DNA from: Chitinophaga sp. H8 | GTDB lineage: Bacteria > Bacteroidota > Bacteroidia > Chitinophagales > Chitinophagaceae | Direction: 5' to 3' | DNA: 64,000 nt | NCBI RefSeq assembly: GCF_040567655.1 | Contig: NZ_JBEXAC010000001.1 | Span: 992,001 to 1,056,000 of the forward strand | Part shown: positions 1 through 8,824 of the stretch, piece after piece | Layout: every line of letters starts with the position of its first letter | How positions within the stretch are numbered: the first letter of the stretch is position 1 | Made by a program: the position numbers and the translations under genes | The notes under the pieces: model-generated | Database searches by the model: none | Seen by the model: the letters and a program-made list of their open reading frames with translations, nothing else | Told to the model about the DNA's origin: nothing

Positions 1-345
1 AATGTAATTCCAGGTAGGATCTTCTAATGGCGGTGGGTTCCTTAAATGAATGATCCCCTGGTAAATAGAAATACTGCCTCCTATTCCGAAGATAAGTATG
101 GAAACAATAAAGGACCAGAAGTAGAGTTCTTTGCCATAACCAAAAGGGCGTCTGGCATCAGGTGATTTTTTACTTAGCCGGATACCCAGCAGTAGCAGTA
201 ACTGATTGGCAGTATCAACCAGGGAGTGTACTCCTTCAGAGATCATAGCGGAGCTGCTGGTAGTTATTCCCGAAATGAATTTAATGACTGCTATTAACAA
301 ATTAGCGGTCAGCGCAGTATAAATCGATTTGTTGGAAGTAGCCAA
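1..345 (-). CDS. Cation diffusion facilitator transporter, N-terminal part
   Basis: Inner-membrane divalent metal/proton antiporter of the CDF family, truncated by the window edge so only the first 115 residues are seen. Visible are the first transmembrane helix (ALTANLLIAVIKFISG), the family signature SEGVHSLVDTANQ with the metal-binding H and D of helix 2, and the loop motif PFGYGKELYFWSF. There is no in-frame ATG before the conserved region. The reading begins just after a stop, and the TTG at 345 gives MATSNKSIYTAL, the usual CDF start. Metal specificity cannot be read from this part. Confidence 0.85.
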   Translation of the reverse strand, partial: MATSNKSIYTALTANLLIAVIKFISGITTSSSAMISEGVHSLVDTANQLLLLLGIRLSKKSPDARRPFGYGKELYFWSFIVSILIFGIGGSISIYQGIIHLRNPPPLEDPTWNYI

Positions 346-488
346 AGATGCAAATATTTAAAGTAATAGCACCAACGTCTGGGTTTAAATACCGGAGTTA
401 ATCCAGATATGGCTTATCTGTAAAACAGGTAAACTACCTGTAATAAATATAACATTAAATTATTTAAGTGCATGTAGGATGGACTTAC

Positions 489-1292
489 TTATTGTAATAC
501 CGGTAATTTCTTTTGCAGGTGAATTTGTGGAGAATACCCTAGTATTTCCTGGAAAAAATTACAGCAATCAGCAACACTATCATATCCCAGTTTATAACTT
601 ACCTGGCATATATTGTCTTTTCCGGCATCCAGCAATTCCAGTGCTTTCATCACTTTGAAGGTCTTTAAAAAAAAGCACATAGACATCCCCATTTCTTTTT
701 GAAATAAGCGGGAGAGGGTACGCTCTGAAATGCCAAATTGCCGGGCCACCTCTGATGTGGAATGCCTGAGCAAAATGTTTTCAGACAGGTAAGTTATTAT
801 TTTGGATAGTTGGATAGATTGGGGAGCAGGTAATGCCAACAATAACTTTTCCGTACACAGGATGGGTAGCAGCTTTTTAAGCTGATGATAAAAACAACTT
901 TCTGTTTGTTCATCCGGTGTATGGTATTGCCGGTGTTTGGCATAGCGGAGTTGTTCATCCAGTAATGGGTGGACCTGGTATATACCGGTTTGTTTATAAA
1001 AAGGATGATCTTCCTGCGCCACTTCCAGAAAGATAGTATTGATCAGGAGGTCGGCCGAATAAGATATTAATTTATGCCTGGTATGTGCTGGTACCCATGC
1101 ACAATACCGGGCTGGGATTAATAAACGATAATCCGCTACATACAAGTGGAGCAGGCCATTTTCGGCATAAATTAATTGCCCCTGGGTATGTTCATGCCAG
1201 TCTGCTGTAAATATGCCAAGATGCTCATACAGCAAATGCCCATTCTTGATTGGCCTGATAACCGGAACATTTGTTAACACATTTTTATTCAT
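489..1292 (-). CDS. AraC family transcriptional regulator
   Basis: A 267-residue regulator with an N-terminal cupin-like sensing domain (about residues 1-140) and a C-terminal double helix-turn-helix of AraC type (about 165-260; SEVARQFGISERTLSRLFQK and VSYKLGYDSVADCCNFFQ). The reading frame extends 51 nt further upstream to a TTG, but the ATG at 1292 (MNKNVLTNVPVIRP) is the better start. It follows the GMC oxidoreductase gene in the same direction after a 300-nt gap and lies divergent from nothing, so its target is not obvious. A local efflux or oxidoreductase gene is a guess. Confidence 0.88.
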   Translation of the reverse strand: MNKNVLTNVPVIRPIKNGHLLYEHLGIFTADWHEHTQGQLIYAENGLLHLYVADYRLLIPARYCAWVPAHTRHKLISYSADLLINTIFLEVAQEDHPFYKQTGIYQVHPLLDEQLRYAKHRQYHTPDEQTESCFYHQLKKLLPILCTEKLLLALPAPQSIQLSKIITYLSENILLRHSTSEVARQFGISERTLSRLFQKEMGMSMCFFLKTFKVMKALELLDAGKDNICQVSYKLGYDSVADCCNFFQEILGYSPQIHLQKKLPVLQ

Positions 1293-1591
1293 GGCAGTGT
1301 AATAAATAATCAGCATTCTACGACAAACAACTGCTTGTACCAAACATTATCCTGGGGAAAATACGACGTTCAAAGTATAGGATTTTTTTAAAAACAGTTA
1401 TCATCTGCGGCGGCCGGAGGAATAGAGAAATGTGGTGTAATGTAGTCTGGTAGCGATCATGAAGATAGGAGGTGCCCTTGTAAAAGGGTGTGGTGCTGAT
1501 GGCTGGATTTCCGATGTTCAGGTGTCCGGAAATACAGCCGTCGACATACATGTTTTTCAGAAAAAGCAGTGCAAACAGGCGATATTCCTCT
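1293..1591. other. Intergenic stretch with an unconvincing small ORF
   Basis: 299 bases between the GMC oxidoreductase stop and the AraC start. A 77-codon minus-strand ORF (1318-1551) lies here. It resembles no family I know, has no clear ribosome-binding site, and its frame runs open back through the 3' end of the oxidoreductase gene, so I do not call it a gene. No terminator or regulatory motif stands out. Confidence 0.4.
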
Positions 1592-3322
1592 TTACAGGTT
1601 ACCTTTTTTCATTTCACTGACAGTATAGTTAGCAGCCCTGGCAGTCAGGGCCATGTAAAGGATGGAGGGGCTTTGATTACCGGTGCTGGCCATGCAGGCG
1701 CCATCAGTTACAAATACATTTTTACAATGATGCAGCTGGTTCCATTCATTTAGTAAAGATTGTTTAGGATCAGATCCCATCCTGCATCCCCCCATTTCAT
1801 GAATATCCAGTCCCGGCGCCTGTTTGTTATCATGCTGCTGTATATTTCTGCATCCTGCTTTATCTAGCATTTCAGCACTTTGTGTGAGGAAATCCCGGAT
1901 CATTTTTTCATCATTGTCGTCATAATCCACAGACATGATTAATAGCGGGATACCCCATTGGTCTTTTTTATCCGTGCTTAACCTTACATGGTTACTTTCT
2001 TTAGGGATGGTTTCCCCCTGCATGTACATATATGTTTGCCAGCCGCCGGGTTCTGTAATTGCCGTTTTATATGCAGCGCCTATGGATTCATCTGTAAGTG
2101 CAGTTTCGTTTGTACGGTAGCGGTGTGCTCCCATGAAGGTAGTAAAACCACCTACGTAGTCAGTGTCTTGCTGCCGCAGATTTCTGTAATTGGCAATAAT
2201 CGGTTCTGTAGGGTTACGTCCATAATAGTATTTATCTTCCATTCCATCCAGGTCTGCACTTACGGAAGCCCGGTAATTGTGGAAGGCAACATATTTTCCC
2301 AGCAAGCCATTGTCATTACCAAGTCCCTGAGGAAAGCGGGAAGAAGTGGAATTCAGTAATATCAGGTTGCTGTTCAGGGCAGAAGCGTTTACGAAAATGA
2401 CCCTGGCAAAAAAGTCAGTGATTTGTTTGGTATTGGCATCAATCACTCTTACACCCACTGCTTTTTCTTTTTGCTCGTCATAGATGATAGAATGTACCAC
2501 AGAAAAAGGGCGTACGGTGAGATGTCCGGTTTTCATCGCCCAAGGCAGGGTGGAGGAAACGGAGCTGAAATAACCACCGAAAGGGCAGCCACGCATACAA
2601 AGGTTCCTAGCCTGGCATTTCACCCGGCCTTGCTGTATATGGATGTCTTTGGGAACAGTCAGATGCGCCCATCTTGCGTGTACCATGTGCCGGTCTTTAT
2701 AATGTGCCCGGATCTTTTCCTGGATATGTGTTTCCGCGCAGTTAAACTCAAATGGAGGTAAAAAATCTCCATCCGGCATGGCTTCAATACCATCGCGGGT
2801 ACCGCATACACCAATAAACTTTTCCACGTGTGTATACCAGGGAGCTACCGTATTATAGTCGATGGGCCATCCTATTCCGTAGCCATAGCGGGTGGGAGCG
2901 GTAAATTCATATGGGCTCCATCGTTGGCAGGCACGTCCCCAGGTAAGTGATTTGCCACCTACCTGATAGCCTCGTATCCAGTCAAAGGGTTTTTCCTGTA
3001 TATAAGGATGATCCTTGTCTTTAATGAAAAAATGGGCAGTATCTTCTCCAAAGCCAGCCGCTTTACTGATCAATGGATTTTCCTGCAGGAATTCCCTGGT
3101 CATCTGGCCCCGGTGCTTGAATTCCCAGGGCGCTTTAGTGGCAGTCGGATAATCCTTGACATGCTCTACGTGCCGGCCTCTTTCCAATACCAATGTTTTC
3201 AGGCCATGGTCACAGAGTTCTTTGGCAGCCCATCCGCCACTGATGCCAGAACCAATAACAATAACATCAAATGTGTTGTCTTTTGTACCTGCGCCATTTA
3301 TAGAGAATGTGTTGGCTGTCAT
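1592..3322 (-). CDS. GMC family oxidoreductase
   Basis: A 576-residue FAD-dependent glucose-methanol-choline oxidoreductase. The Rossmann dinucleotide motif GSGISGG is at residues 24-30. The mid-region cysteine motif NLCMRGCPFGG resembles that of gluconate/sorbitol-dehydrogenase-like members. The C-terminal catalytic region HEMGGCRMGSDP and STGNQSPSILYMALTARAA is intact. Such proteins oxidise sugar or polyol alcohols and often pass electrons to a cytochrome. No signal peptide is evident, and the usual partner (gluconate dehydrogenase subunit 3-like) is not beside it, so substrate and electron acceptor are unknown. Confidence 0.92.
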   Translation of the reverse strand: MTANTFSINGAGTKDNTFDVIVIGSGISGGWAAKELCDHGLKTLVLERGRHVEHVKDYPTATKAPWEFKHRGQMTREFLQENPLISKAAGFGEDTAHFFIKDKDHPYIQEKPFDWIRGYQVGGKSLTWGRACQRWSPYEFTAPTRYGYGIGWPIDYNTVAPWYTHVEKFIGVCGTRDGIEAMPDGDFLPPFEFNCAETHIQEKIRAHYKDRHMVHARWAHLTVPKDIHIQQGRVKCQARNLCMRGCPFGGYFSSVSSTLPWAMKTGHLTVRPFSVVHSIIYDEQKEKAVGVRVIDANTKQITDFFARVIFVNASALNSNLILLNSTSSRFPQGLGNDNGLLGKYVAFHNYRASVSADLDGMEDKYYYGRNPTEPIIANYRNLRQQDTDYVGGFTTFMGAHRYRTNETALTDESIGAAYKTAITEPGGWQTYMYMQGETIPKESNHVRLSTDKKDQWGIPLLIMSVDYDDNDEKMIRDFLTQSAEMLDKAGCRNIQQHDNKQAPGLDIHEMGGCRMGSDPKQSLLNEWNQLHHCKNVFVTDGACMASTGNQSPSILYMALTARAANYTVSEMKKGNL

Positions 3323-3448
3323 AACGGGAATATTTAAATCGATAGGAGTAGCATTACTCTAATATAAAATAAAAAAACAGGACTTTCACTACGTCAGCAG
3401 GAGATAAACCGTTTGAAATATTATGTGTTTTAACATGTTTATATGCCG

Positions 3449-3456
3449 TAATTTTG
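3449..3456 (+). promoter_or_regulatory. Bacteroidota -7 promoter element
   Basis: TAATTTTG matches TAnnTTTG exactly and ends 20 nt before the ATG at 3477. No good -33 TTG is present at the usual spacing. Its place decides the start of the kinase, because an ATG at 3423 would lie upstream of this promoter. Confidence 0.5.
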
Positions 3457-3476
3457 CACATTTACGATGCCTTTAC

Positions 3477-4772
3477 ATGGGAAATATTGTTGATGCAATG
3501 AGAAGGACCTTTTATTTTCTTATTGGAAACCCGGAGCAGTTTACATTGGAACATCGTGTTTTTAATGCGATATGTGTAATTCTGTTGGTAGTATTAGGCT
3601 ATAATGTTCCTTTCAATTATCTGGTAGGGCTTAAAGAAACCTCCCTGATATTCATGGTGTTTCTGACAGTGTTTGGCATGATGTATTATTGGTCGCGCTT
3701 TAAACATAAACTAACACTTGCCATCAGCATTGCCGCGATATCAGCCAGCCTGCTTTTTGCCATCAATTATTTCTTCAGTTCAGGAATCAGGGGAGCCTCC
3801 CTGCTTTCCTTCACACTTACCTTTTTTCTGATCATGGTAGCATCTCCGGTACGTTATTACGTCTGGTGGCTTATTTTGAACCTGGTGATCGTTATCGGAA
3901 TTATTGTTGCCGAATATTATAATGCAGATTTGGTGGTGACGATGTATGGCTCCAGGCAGGAGCTTTTTGTGGACATGACTTCTACCTACCTGATCAACGT
4001 TGCCGTTATTTTTATCGGTACCTTGTATATCAAAAGAGCGTATAATACAGAAAAGAAAACAGTACAGGAAAAAACAGCGGCACTTGAAAAAATGAATGCC
4101 GAAAAAAGCAAGCTCTTTTCTATTATCTCCCATGACTTACGAAGCCCGCTGCATTCCATCCAGGGGTATCTGGAACTGATGAGAGAGGCCGCACTGGATC
4201 AGGAAGATAAAGACCGGATAGAGCTGGAGTTGCTGAGTATGGTAAATGGTACACAGGAGATGTTGTACAATATGTTATCCTGGTCAAAAAATCAGATGGA
4301 TGGAGTGAAAGTGAATATTGTGCCCACCAATGTTGCCAGAGTCATTCAACCTGTAGTAGAAGTTAAAAAAATGCTGATGCTGAAAAAGACTATTGAACTG
4401 GAAGATGACATTGATCCTTCCATATCAGTGAATGCAGATATAAATATGCTCCAGCTTATTGTCAGGAATATCATTGGGAACGCTATCAAATTTACCCCAT
4501 CGGGAGGAAACATTTATATTAAGGCGATGCGTTCAGAAAACGATTGTCTGATAGTAGTTAGAGATAATGGAAATGGTATTGAGGAAACTAATAAACCAGA
4601 TATCTTTTCATTAAAAATGCAGTCAACTTTCGGCACCAATAATGAAAAGGGGGTAGGACTGGGACTGTTCCTCTGTAAGGAATATACAGAAGCACAGGGT
4701 GGTAAAATATGGTTTGAAAGCAACAAGGGGATCGGCAGTACTTTCTATATATCACTCCCGCTCGCGAATTAA
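3477..4772 (+). CDS. Membrane sensor histidine kinase
   Basis: A 431-residue orphan two-component sensor. The N-terminal half has about six hydrophobic helices. A short coiled-coil linker (EKKTVQEKTAALEKMNAEKS) leads to a HisKA domain with phospho-acceptor His219 in SIISHDLRSPLHSI, then an HATPase_c domain with N-box NIIGNAIKFTP, G1 DNGNGIEE and G2 GVGLGLFLCKEY. I chose ATG 3477 (MGNIVDAMRR) over 3423 because a -7 promoter element lies between them. No response regulator is adjacent and no periplasmic sensor domain is obvious, so the signal is probably sensed in or at the membrane. Confidence 0.9.
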   Translation: MGNIVDAMRRTFYFLIGNPEQFTLEHRVFNAICVILLVVLGYNVPFNYLVGLKETSLIFMVFLTVFGMMYYWSRFKHKLTLAISIAAISASLLFAINYFFSSGIRGASLLSFTLTFFLIMVASPVRYYVWWLILNLVIVIGIIVAEYYNADLVVTMYGSRQELFVDMTSTYLINVAVIFIGTLYIKRAYNTEKKTVQEKTAALEKMNAEKSKLFSIISHDLRSPLHSIQGYLELMREAALDQEDKDRIELELLSMVNGTQEMLYNMLSWSKNQMDGVKVNIVPTNVARVIQPVVEVKKMLMLKKTIELEDDIDPSISVNADINMLQLIVRNIIGNAIKFTPSGGNIYIKAMRSENDCLIVVRDNGNGIEETNKPDIFSLKMQSTFGTNNEKGVGLGLFLCKEYTEAQGGKIWFESNKGIGSTFYISLPLAN

Positions 4773-4807
4773 TAGGAATTAATAATGAAGAATTGATGTT
4801 TTATTGA

Positions 4808-4815
4808 TAGCTTTG
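4808..4815 (+). promoter_or_regulatory. Bacteroidota -7 promoter element
   Basis: TAGCTTTG, an exact TAnnTTTG match 26 nt upstream of the start of the small CNGKC protein. No convincing -33 element at standard spacing. Confidence 0.4.
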
Positions 4816-4841
4816 CAGGAACTTTAACAGCGTTTTAAGCA

Positions 4842-5216
4842 ATGCGGAAACAATCAATAACGGTACTACTAATGCTGATCTGGCTTTGCCAGCTGTCAGG
4901 CCGTTATTTTGTGATGCTGGACTTTTACATTAACCAGAATTACATTGCCAAGAATCTTTGTATTAACAGGGACAAACCGCAAATGCACTGTAATGGTAAG
5001 TGTAGCTTGAAAAAGAAGTTAAATGAAGAAGACAGAAAGAATCAGGAAAATCCTGAACGTAAGGCTGAAAACAGAAGTGAGATTTTTTATCCACTGATCA
5101 CAGAGAACAGGACCGTTCCTCAACCTGAAACTATAAATACCATATATACTCATCCTGATTGTATTGGAACCCCGATAGACCAACCTGCTGTAATCTTCCA
5201 TCCACCGGCCGTTTAA
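4842..5216 (+). CDS. Small secreted protein with HCNGKC motif
   Basis: A 124-residue protein with an N-terminal hydrophobic signal or anchor segment (ITVLLMLIWLCQLSG). A conserved-looking core follows, YIAKNLCINRDKPQMHCNGKC, with three cysteines and one histidine, then a lysine/glutamate-rich stretch and a proline-rich tail. I recognise the layout from uncharacterised Bacteroidota proteins but know no function. The Cys/His cluster and the position upstream of an MbnP/MbnH-like operon suggest metal binding; this is inference. A 294-nt gap separates it from that operon, so co-transcription is uncertain. Confidence 0.7.
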   Translation: MRKQSITVLLMLIWLCQLSGRYFVMLDFYINQNYIAKNLCINRDKPQMHCNGKCSLKKKLNEEDRKNQENPERKAENRSEIFYPLITENRTVPQPETINTIYTHPDCIGTPIDQPAVIFHPPAV

Positions 5217-5510
5217 GCGCCTTAAAGACACATTTTTATTCTGAAATTACTTTGGAGGTATTGTTATGGTTATTACTGTAATAGTATTTAACAATAGCAG
5301 CATACCTGTCGCATTGCGTAACTTATGACGCACTGGCTTTGTATAAAAGCTGGCTGCATGGTCATACCTGTATCGCGGTAATCAATAGCTATTTAGTTTT
5401 CAAATACAACTTTTCCGGTGTAGGGAGAGCAAGCTTCTTATTGCCTTTACTTTCCGGCATTATTCAATAACATTTCTATCTGAATTATTCATTTTCGAAT
5501 TATACAAATT

Positions 5511-6320
5511 ATGAAACAGTTTCTTCTCTTATCTACCACAATCATATTGTTGATGGCATCGTGTAAAAAGGATGATACAACACCTTCTGAAAATACAGGC
5601 GTTAAAGCTACTTTATCCATCCAGTTTGATAATATCATGGGAGGGAAAAATCTTCAGCTGAATACCGGTAGTTATGTGAATGCCAGCGGAGAACAGTTTA
5701 GCGTTGATTTATTAAAATATTATATCAGTAATATTAAGCTGACCTCTGTGGCAGGAAAAGAATATGTAGTACCCCAGGATAGCAGTTATTTCCTGATATC
5801 AGAAGCGGATGGTGCTTCCCAGTTTGTGAAAGTAAAAGTACCTGAAGGGGAATATGCTTCCATCAGTTTTGTATTAGGCGTAGACAGTTTACGCAGTACG
5901 ATGGATATCCGTGATCGTAAGGGGGTATTGGACCCTTCTACTGAATTGGGCACGGGTATGTATTGGGTTTGGAACAGTGGATATATTTTCTTTAAAATGG
6001 AAGGTATTGCAGCGGTGGCACCTAAAGATCCGAGTGGCCAGCATAAATTCCGGTATCACATCGGTGGATTTGGTGGATATAATGCCCCTACTATCAATAA
6101 TATCAAAACTATTAAGATAGATCTGAAGGCAGGAGGAATGCCAAGAGTGAGACAGGGTAGGGAAGCAAACATACATCTGATGGTAGATATTTTAAAAATG
6201 ATGAACGGAACCACCAATCTCAGCATTGCCAAAAACCCTACCGTGATGTTCGGTGAACTTAGTACTATTCTGGCTAACAACTATGCCAATATGTTTTCAC
6301 ATGACCATACAGAAAATTAA
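5511..6320 (+). CDS. MbnP-like copper-binding lipoprotein
   Basis: A 269-residue lipoprotein (signal peptide with Cys at IILLMASC) matching the MbnP-like family known from methanobactin operons. Family features visible are the N-terminal strand LSIQFDNIMGGKNLQLNTG, YYISNIKL, the acidic/aromatic SFVLGVDS, and the tryptophan motif MYWVWNSGYIFFKMEG (Trp152 and Trp154). In characterised MbnP a tryptophan is oxidised to kynurenine by the partner MbnH and then helps bind copper. The next gene here, 25 nt on, is that partner, which strongly supports the call. A C-terminal HDH segment (MFSHDHTEN) could add metal ligands. Metal identity is inferred. Confidence 0.82.
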   Translation: MKQFLLLSTTIILLMASCKKDDTTPSENTGVKATLSIQFDNIMGGKNLQLNTGSYVNASGEQFSVDLLKYYISNIKLTSVAGKEYVVPQDSSYFLISEADGASQFVKVKVPEGEYASISFVLGVDSLRSTMDIRDRKGVLDPSTELGTGMYWVWNSGYIFFKMEGIAAVAPKDPSGQHKFRYHIGGFGGYNAPTINNIKTIKIDLKAGGMPRVRQGREANIHLMVDILKMMNGTTNLSIAKNPTVMFGELSTILANNYANMFSHDHTEN

Positions 6321-6345
6321 GCCGGCTGGCTTTTAATGATAAATT

Positions 6346-7383
6346 ATGACTAAAAAATACCGGATCATATTACTGCTGCTGGCCGCGGGATTATATGCTT
6401 GCAGTAAAAGTGAGGTGGTGGCTGCTTTTATAGGATTTAAGCAGCCATCCAACTTCCCGGCGCCAGCATATAATCTTGCAGGGAACCAGATTACGCAGGC
6501 GGGATTTGAGCTAGGCCGGAAATTATTTTACGAACCGCGCCTGTCCCGCAACAATACTATTTCCTGCGGTGATTGCCACATACAAACAGCTGCTTTTACG
6601 CATCACGGACATGACGTGAGCCACGGTATTGATGACAGGTTGGGTAGCAGAAATGCACCTCCTATGATGAATCTGGCATGGCACTCTACCTTTATGCTGG
6701 ATGGAGGTGTATTTGACCTGGACCTTCAGCCCATAGCTCCTATTACAAATGAGGTGGAAATGGATGAAACATTGGATAATGTACTGAAGAAGCTCAGGGA
6801 ACATCCACAGTACCCTGCACTTTTTAAAAAAGCCTTTGGATCAGAAGAAATCTCTACCGCCCGGATGATGAAAGCCTTATCGCAATTTATGGTGATGCTG
6901 GTAAGCGACCATGCTAAATATGATAAGGTGATGCGTAAGGAAGGAGAAACTTTCACAGCAGCAGAACAGGCAGGGTATAAATTGTTTCAGGAGAAATGCA
7001 ATGCTTGTCATAAAGAACCATTATTCAGTGATTATTCCTTCAGGAATAATGGGATTGGTGCTGGTCCTAATAACGACGAAGGACGATATGCTATTACCTT
7101 AAATGCGGGAGATAAGTATAAGTTTAAAGTGCCCAGCTTGCGCAACCTGGCTTATACTGCGCCCTATATGCATGATGGGCGATTTTATACCCTGGATGGC
7201 GTACTAGAACATTATACTGCAGAAGTACAGGATATGCCCACGCTGGACCCGTTGTTAAAACAAAATGGAAAATTGGGTATCAGTTTAACTGCGGAGGAAA
7301 AGAAACAGCTGCTTGCTTTTCTGAATACATTGAATGACAAGGAATTTATTACTGACCGCAGATTTTCAGAACAGGCGCAGTAA
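6346..7383 (+). CDS. Di-heme peroxidase of MbnH/MauG/CcpA type
   Basis: A 345-residue lipoprotein (Cys in LLLAAGLYAC) with two c-type haem motifs, CGDCH at 74-78 and CNACH at 218-222, and the family landmarks LFYEPRLSRNNTISC, GSRNAPPMMNLAW, KVPSLRNLAYTAPYMHDGRF and LEHY. This is the bacterial cytochrome c peroxidase/MauG fold. Placed directly after an MbnP-like gene it is most likely an MbnH homologue that modifies a tryptophan on its partner rather than a peroxide-detoxifying enzyme. Telling the two apart needs the axial ligand of the second haem (Tyr or Met), which I cannot assign by eye. Confidence 0.85.
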   Translation: MTKKYRIILLLLAAGLYACSKSEVVAAFIGFKQPSNFPAPAYNLAGNQITQAGFELGRKLFYEPRLSRNNTISCGDCHIQTAAFTHHGHDVSHGIDDRLGSRNAPPMMNLAWHSTFMLDGGVFDLDLQPIAPITNEVEMDETLDNVLKKLREHPQYPALFKKAFGSEEISTARMMKALSQFMVMLVSDHAKYDKVMRKEGETFTAAEQAGYKLFQEKCNACHKEPLFSDYSFRNNGIGAGPNNDEGRYAITLNAGDKYKFKVPSLRNLAYTAPYMHDGRFYTLDGVLEHYTAEVQDMPTLDPLLKQNGKLGISLTAEEKKQLLAFLNTLNDKEFITDRRFSEQAQ

Positions 7384-7410
7384 TATTTTATCATTTACTT
7401 AAAGAGGGAT

Positions 7411-8337
7411 ATGAAAAAAGCACTTGTGTTAATCATTTTTTTGGCGATAGGAATCTATGAATCCCGGGCATGTGATATTTGTGGTTGTGGCGTTGGGAGT
7501 TATTATATCGGGATTCTGCCGGATTTCAAAAAACGGTTCGTAGGTTTGCGTTACCAGTATAAAACACTGCGTACGCATTTAGGACCGGGAGGAACGACGT
7601 CTTATCTGACTACAGATGAAACTTATCAGACTGCAGAGCTCTGGGGTGGTTGGAACATTGGCAAACGCTTTCGCGTATTGGGCTTTGTGCCGGTGAATTT
7701 TAATGAACGGAGCAACCAGGGAATCCGTAACAGCAAACAGGGAATTGGCGATATTGCAGTGGTAGGATATTATCAGCTATTGGATAAACAACAGACTATC
7801 CTGAATAGTAAACTATTGGTACAGTCATTGTGGATAGGAGGAGGGATAAAACTACCCTCCGGTAAGTATGAGCAGGAAGAAAGAAAAGAAAACGAAGAAA
7901 CGCCGAATAGCTTTCAATTGGGTACAGCCAGTACTGATTTTACCCTGAATGCGATGTATGATATCCGGTTGATGGATTTTGGTGTGAATGCCAATGTGAG
8001 CTATAAGCTGAATACGGCTAATAAATACGATTACCGTTATGGGAATAAGTTTACAGCCAATGTGCTGGCATACTACAAAATCAGGATAGCAGAGAAAGTA
8101 ACGGTAGCGCCAAATGCAGGGGTATTGTATGAAACTGCGGCGAAGGATCAGGAAGACAAAAAATTCCCGGTGGATGTTTCGGGTGGCTATTCCCTCTTAG
8201 CTACTACAGGAGTAGAGATTACCTGGAACAGTTTTTCTATTGGTGGTAATTTTCAGCCTCCTGTATCACAAAAAATGGCGGATATGCGTGTTAAAGCAGG
8301 GAACAGGGGCATGGTACATCTGACTTATTTATTCTAA
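7411..8337 (+). CDS. Outer-membrane barrel with CDICGCG motif
   Basis: A 308-residue protein with a cleavable signal peptide followed at once by CDICGCGVGSYY, a three-cysteine motif that recurs in uncharacterised Bacteroidota barrels. The rest alternates aromatic and polar residues and ends in Phe (MVHLTYLF), typical of an outer-membrane beta-barrel of the phenol-degradation MetA-like or transporter class. It lies 27 nt after the di-heme gene in the same operon. A role as the outer-membrane partner of the MbnP/MbnH pair, possibly in copper uptake or export, is inferred from context only. Confidence 0.75.
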   Translation: MKKALVLIIFLAIGIYESRACDICGCGVGSYYIGILPDFKKRFVGLRYQYKTLRTHLGPGGTTSYLTTDETYQTAELWGGWNIGKRFRVLGFVPVNFNERSNQGIRNSKQGIGDIAVVGYYQLLDKQQTILNSKLLVQSLWIGGGIKLPSGKYEQEERKENEETPNSFQLGTASTDFTLNAMYDIRLMDFGVNANVSYKLNTANKYDYRYGNKFTANVLAYYKIRIAEKVTVAPNAGVLYETAAKDQEDKKFPVDVSGGYSLLATTGVEITWNSFSIGGNFQPPVSQKMADMRVKAGNRGMVHLTYLF

Positions 8338-8345
8338 AATAAACA

Positions 8346-8663
8346 ATGGATATGAACAGACTTTTGGGAATTATGATGGTGGCAATGGTCGTATTGGCCT
8401 GTAACAGCCAAAGCAACAACAGTAATCACGGAGAGCAACAACAAGCAGCGATGGATACTGCCGGTATGATGACAAGTGAAGCGGAGATCACTTATGATAC
8501 TGCCTTGGTAGCTAATAAGAAAGACCCTGTTTGCCGGATGCCGGTAAGGATGGGAGTGCATGATACTGCACATTATAAAAATGAGGTGCTTGGCTTCTGT
8601 TCCCAGGAGTGCAAAACGGCATTTGTGGCGAAGCCAGCTGATTATAAGCTGGAAATGAAGTAG
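8346..8663 (+). CDS. YHS-domain lipoprotein
   Basis: A 105-residue lipoprotein (lipobox Cys in MVVLAC) with a Ser/Asn/Gln-rich linker and a C-terminal YHS domain, KDPVCRMPVRMG...HYKNEVLGFCSQECKTAF. YHS domains occur in copper and heavy-metal handling proteins and bind metal through such cysteines. It begins 8 nt after the barrel gene and closes the operon. An alternative start two codons on (MNRLLG) is equally possible. Confidence 0.8.
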   Translation: MDMNRLLGIMMVAMVVLACNSQSNNSNHGEQQQAAMDTAGMMTSEAEITYDTALVANKKDPVCRMPVRMGVHDTAHYKNEVLGFCSQECKTAFVAKPADYKLEMK

Positions 8664-8757
8664 TTAAAGCAGATAGTTAATGCATTGTAAAAGCTTTCTA
8701 AAGCTATGCATATTTTCACTTTAAGCATTCGCCGTATTAAGCTAACAGTTATTTAAA

Positions 8758-8797
8758 AGCATCAGGGCCAGCCTGAAAGGCCGGCCCCGGTGCTTTT
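8758..8797. terminator. Hairpin between convergent genes
   Basis: A 16-bp stem with G-U wobbles (8758-8773 with 8779-8794) closing a 5-nt loop, followed on the plus strand by TTTT. It separates the YHS lipoprotein gene from the convergent yceI-like gene and probably serves both. Confidence 0.75.
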
Positions 8798-8824
8798 GAA
8801 TATAATGGGTAAGTAATAAACACG

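Noticed and set aside
1318..1551. 77-codon minus-strand ORF between GMC oxidoreductase and AraC genes
   Set aside because: No family resemblance, no ribosome-binding site, and the frame stays open by chance into the oxidoreductase gene.
3423..3476. Upstream start for the histidine kinase
   Set aside because: A -7 promoter box at 3449-3456 lies inside this stretch, so it is unlikely to be translated.
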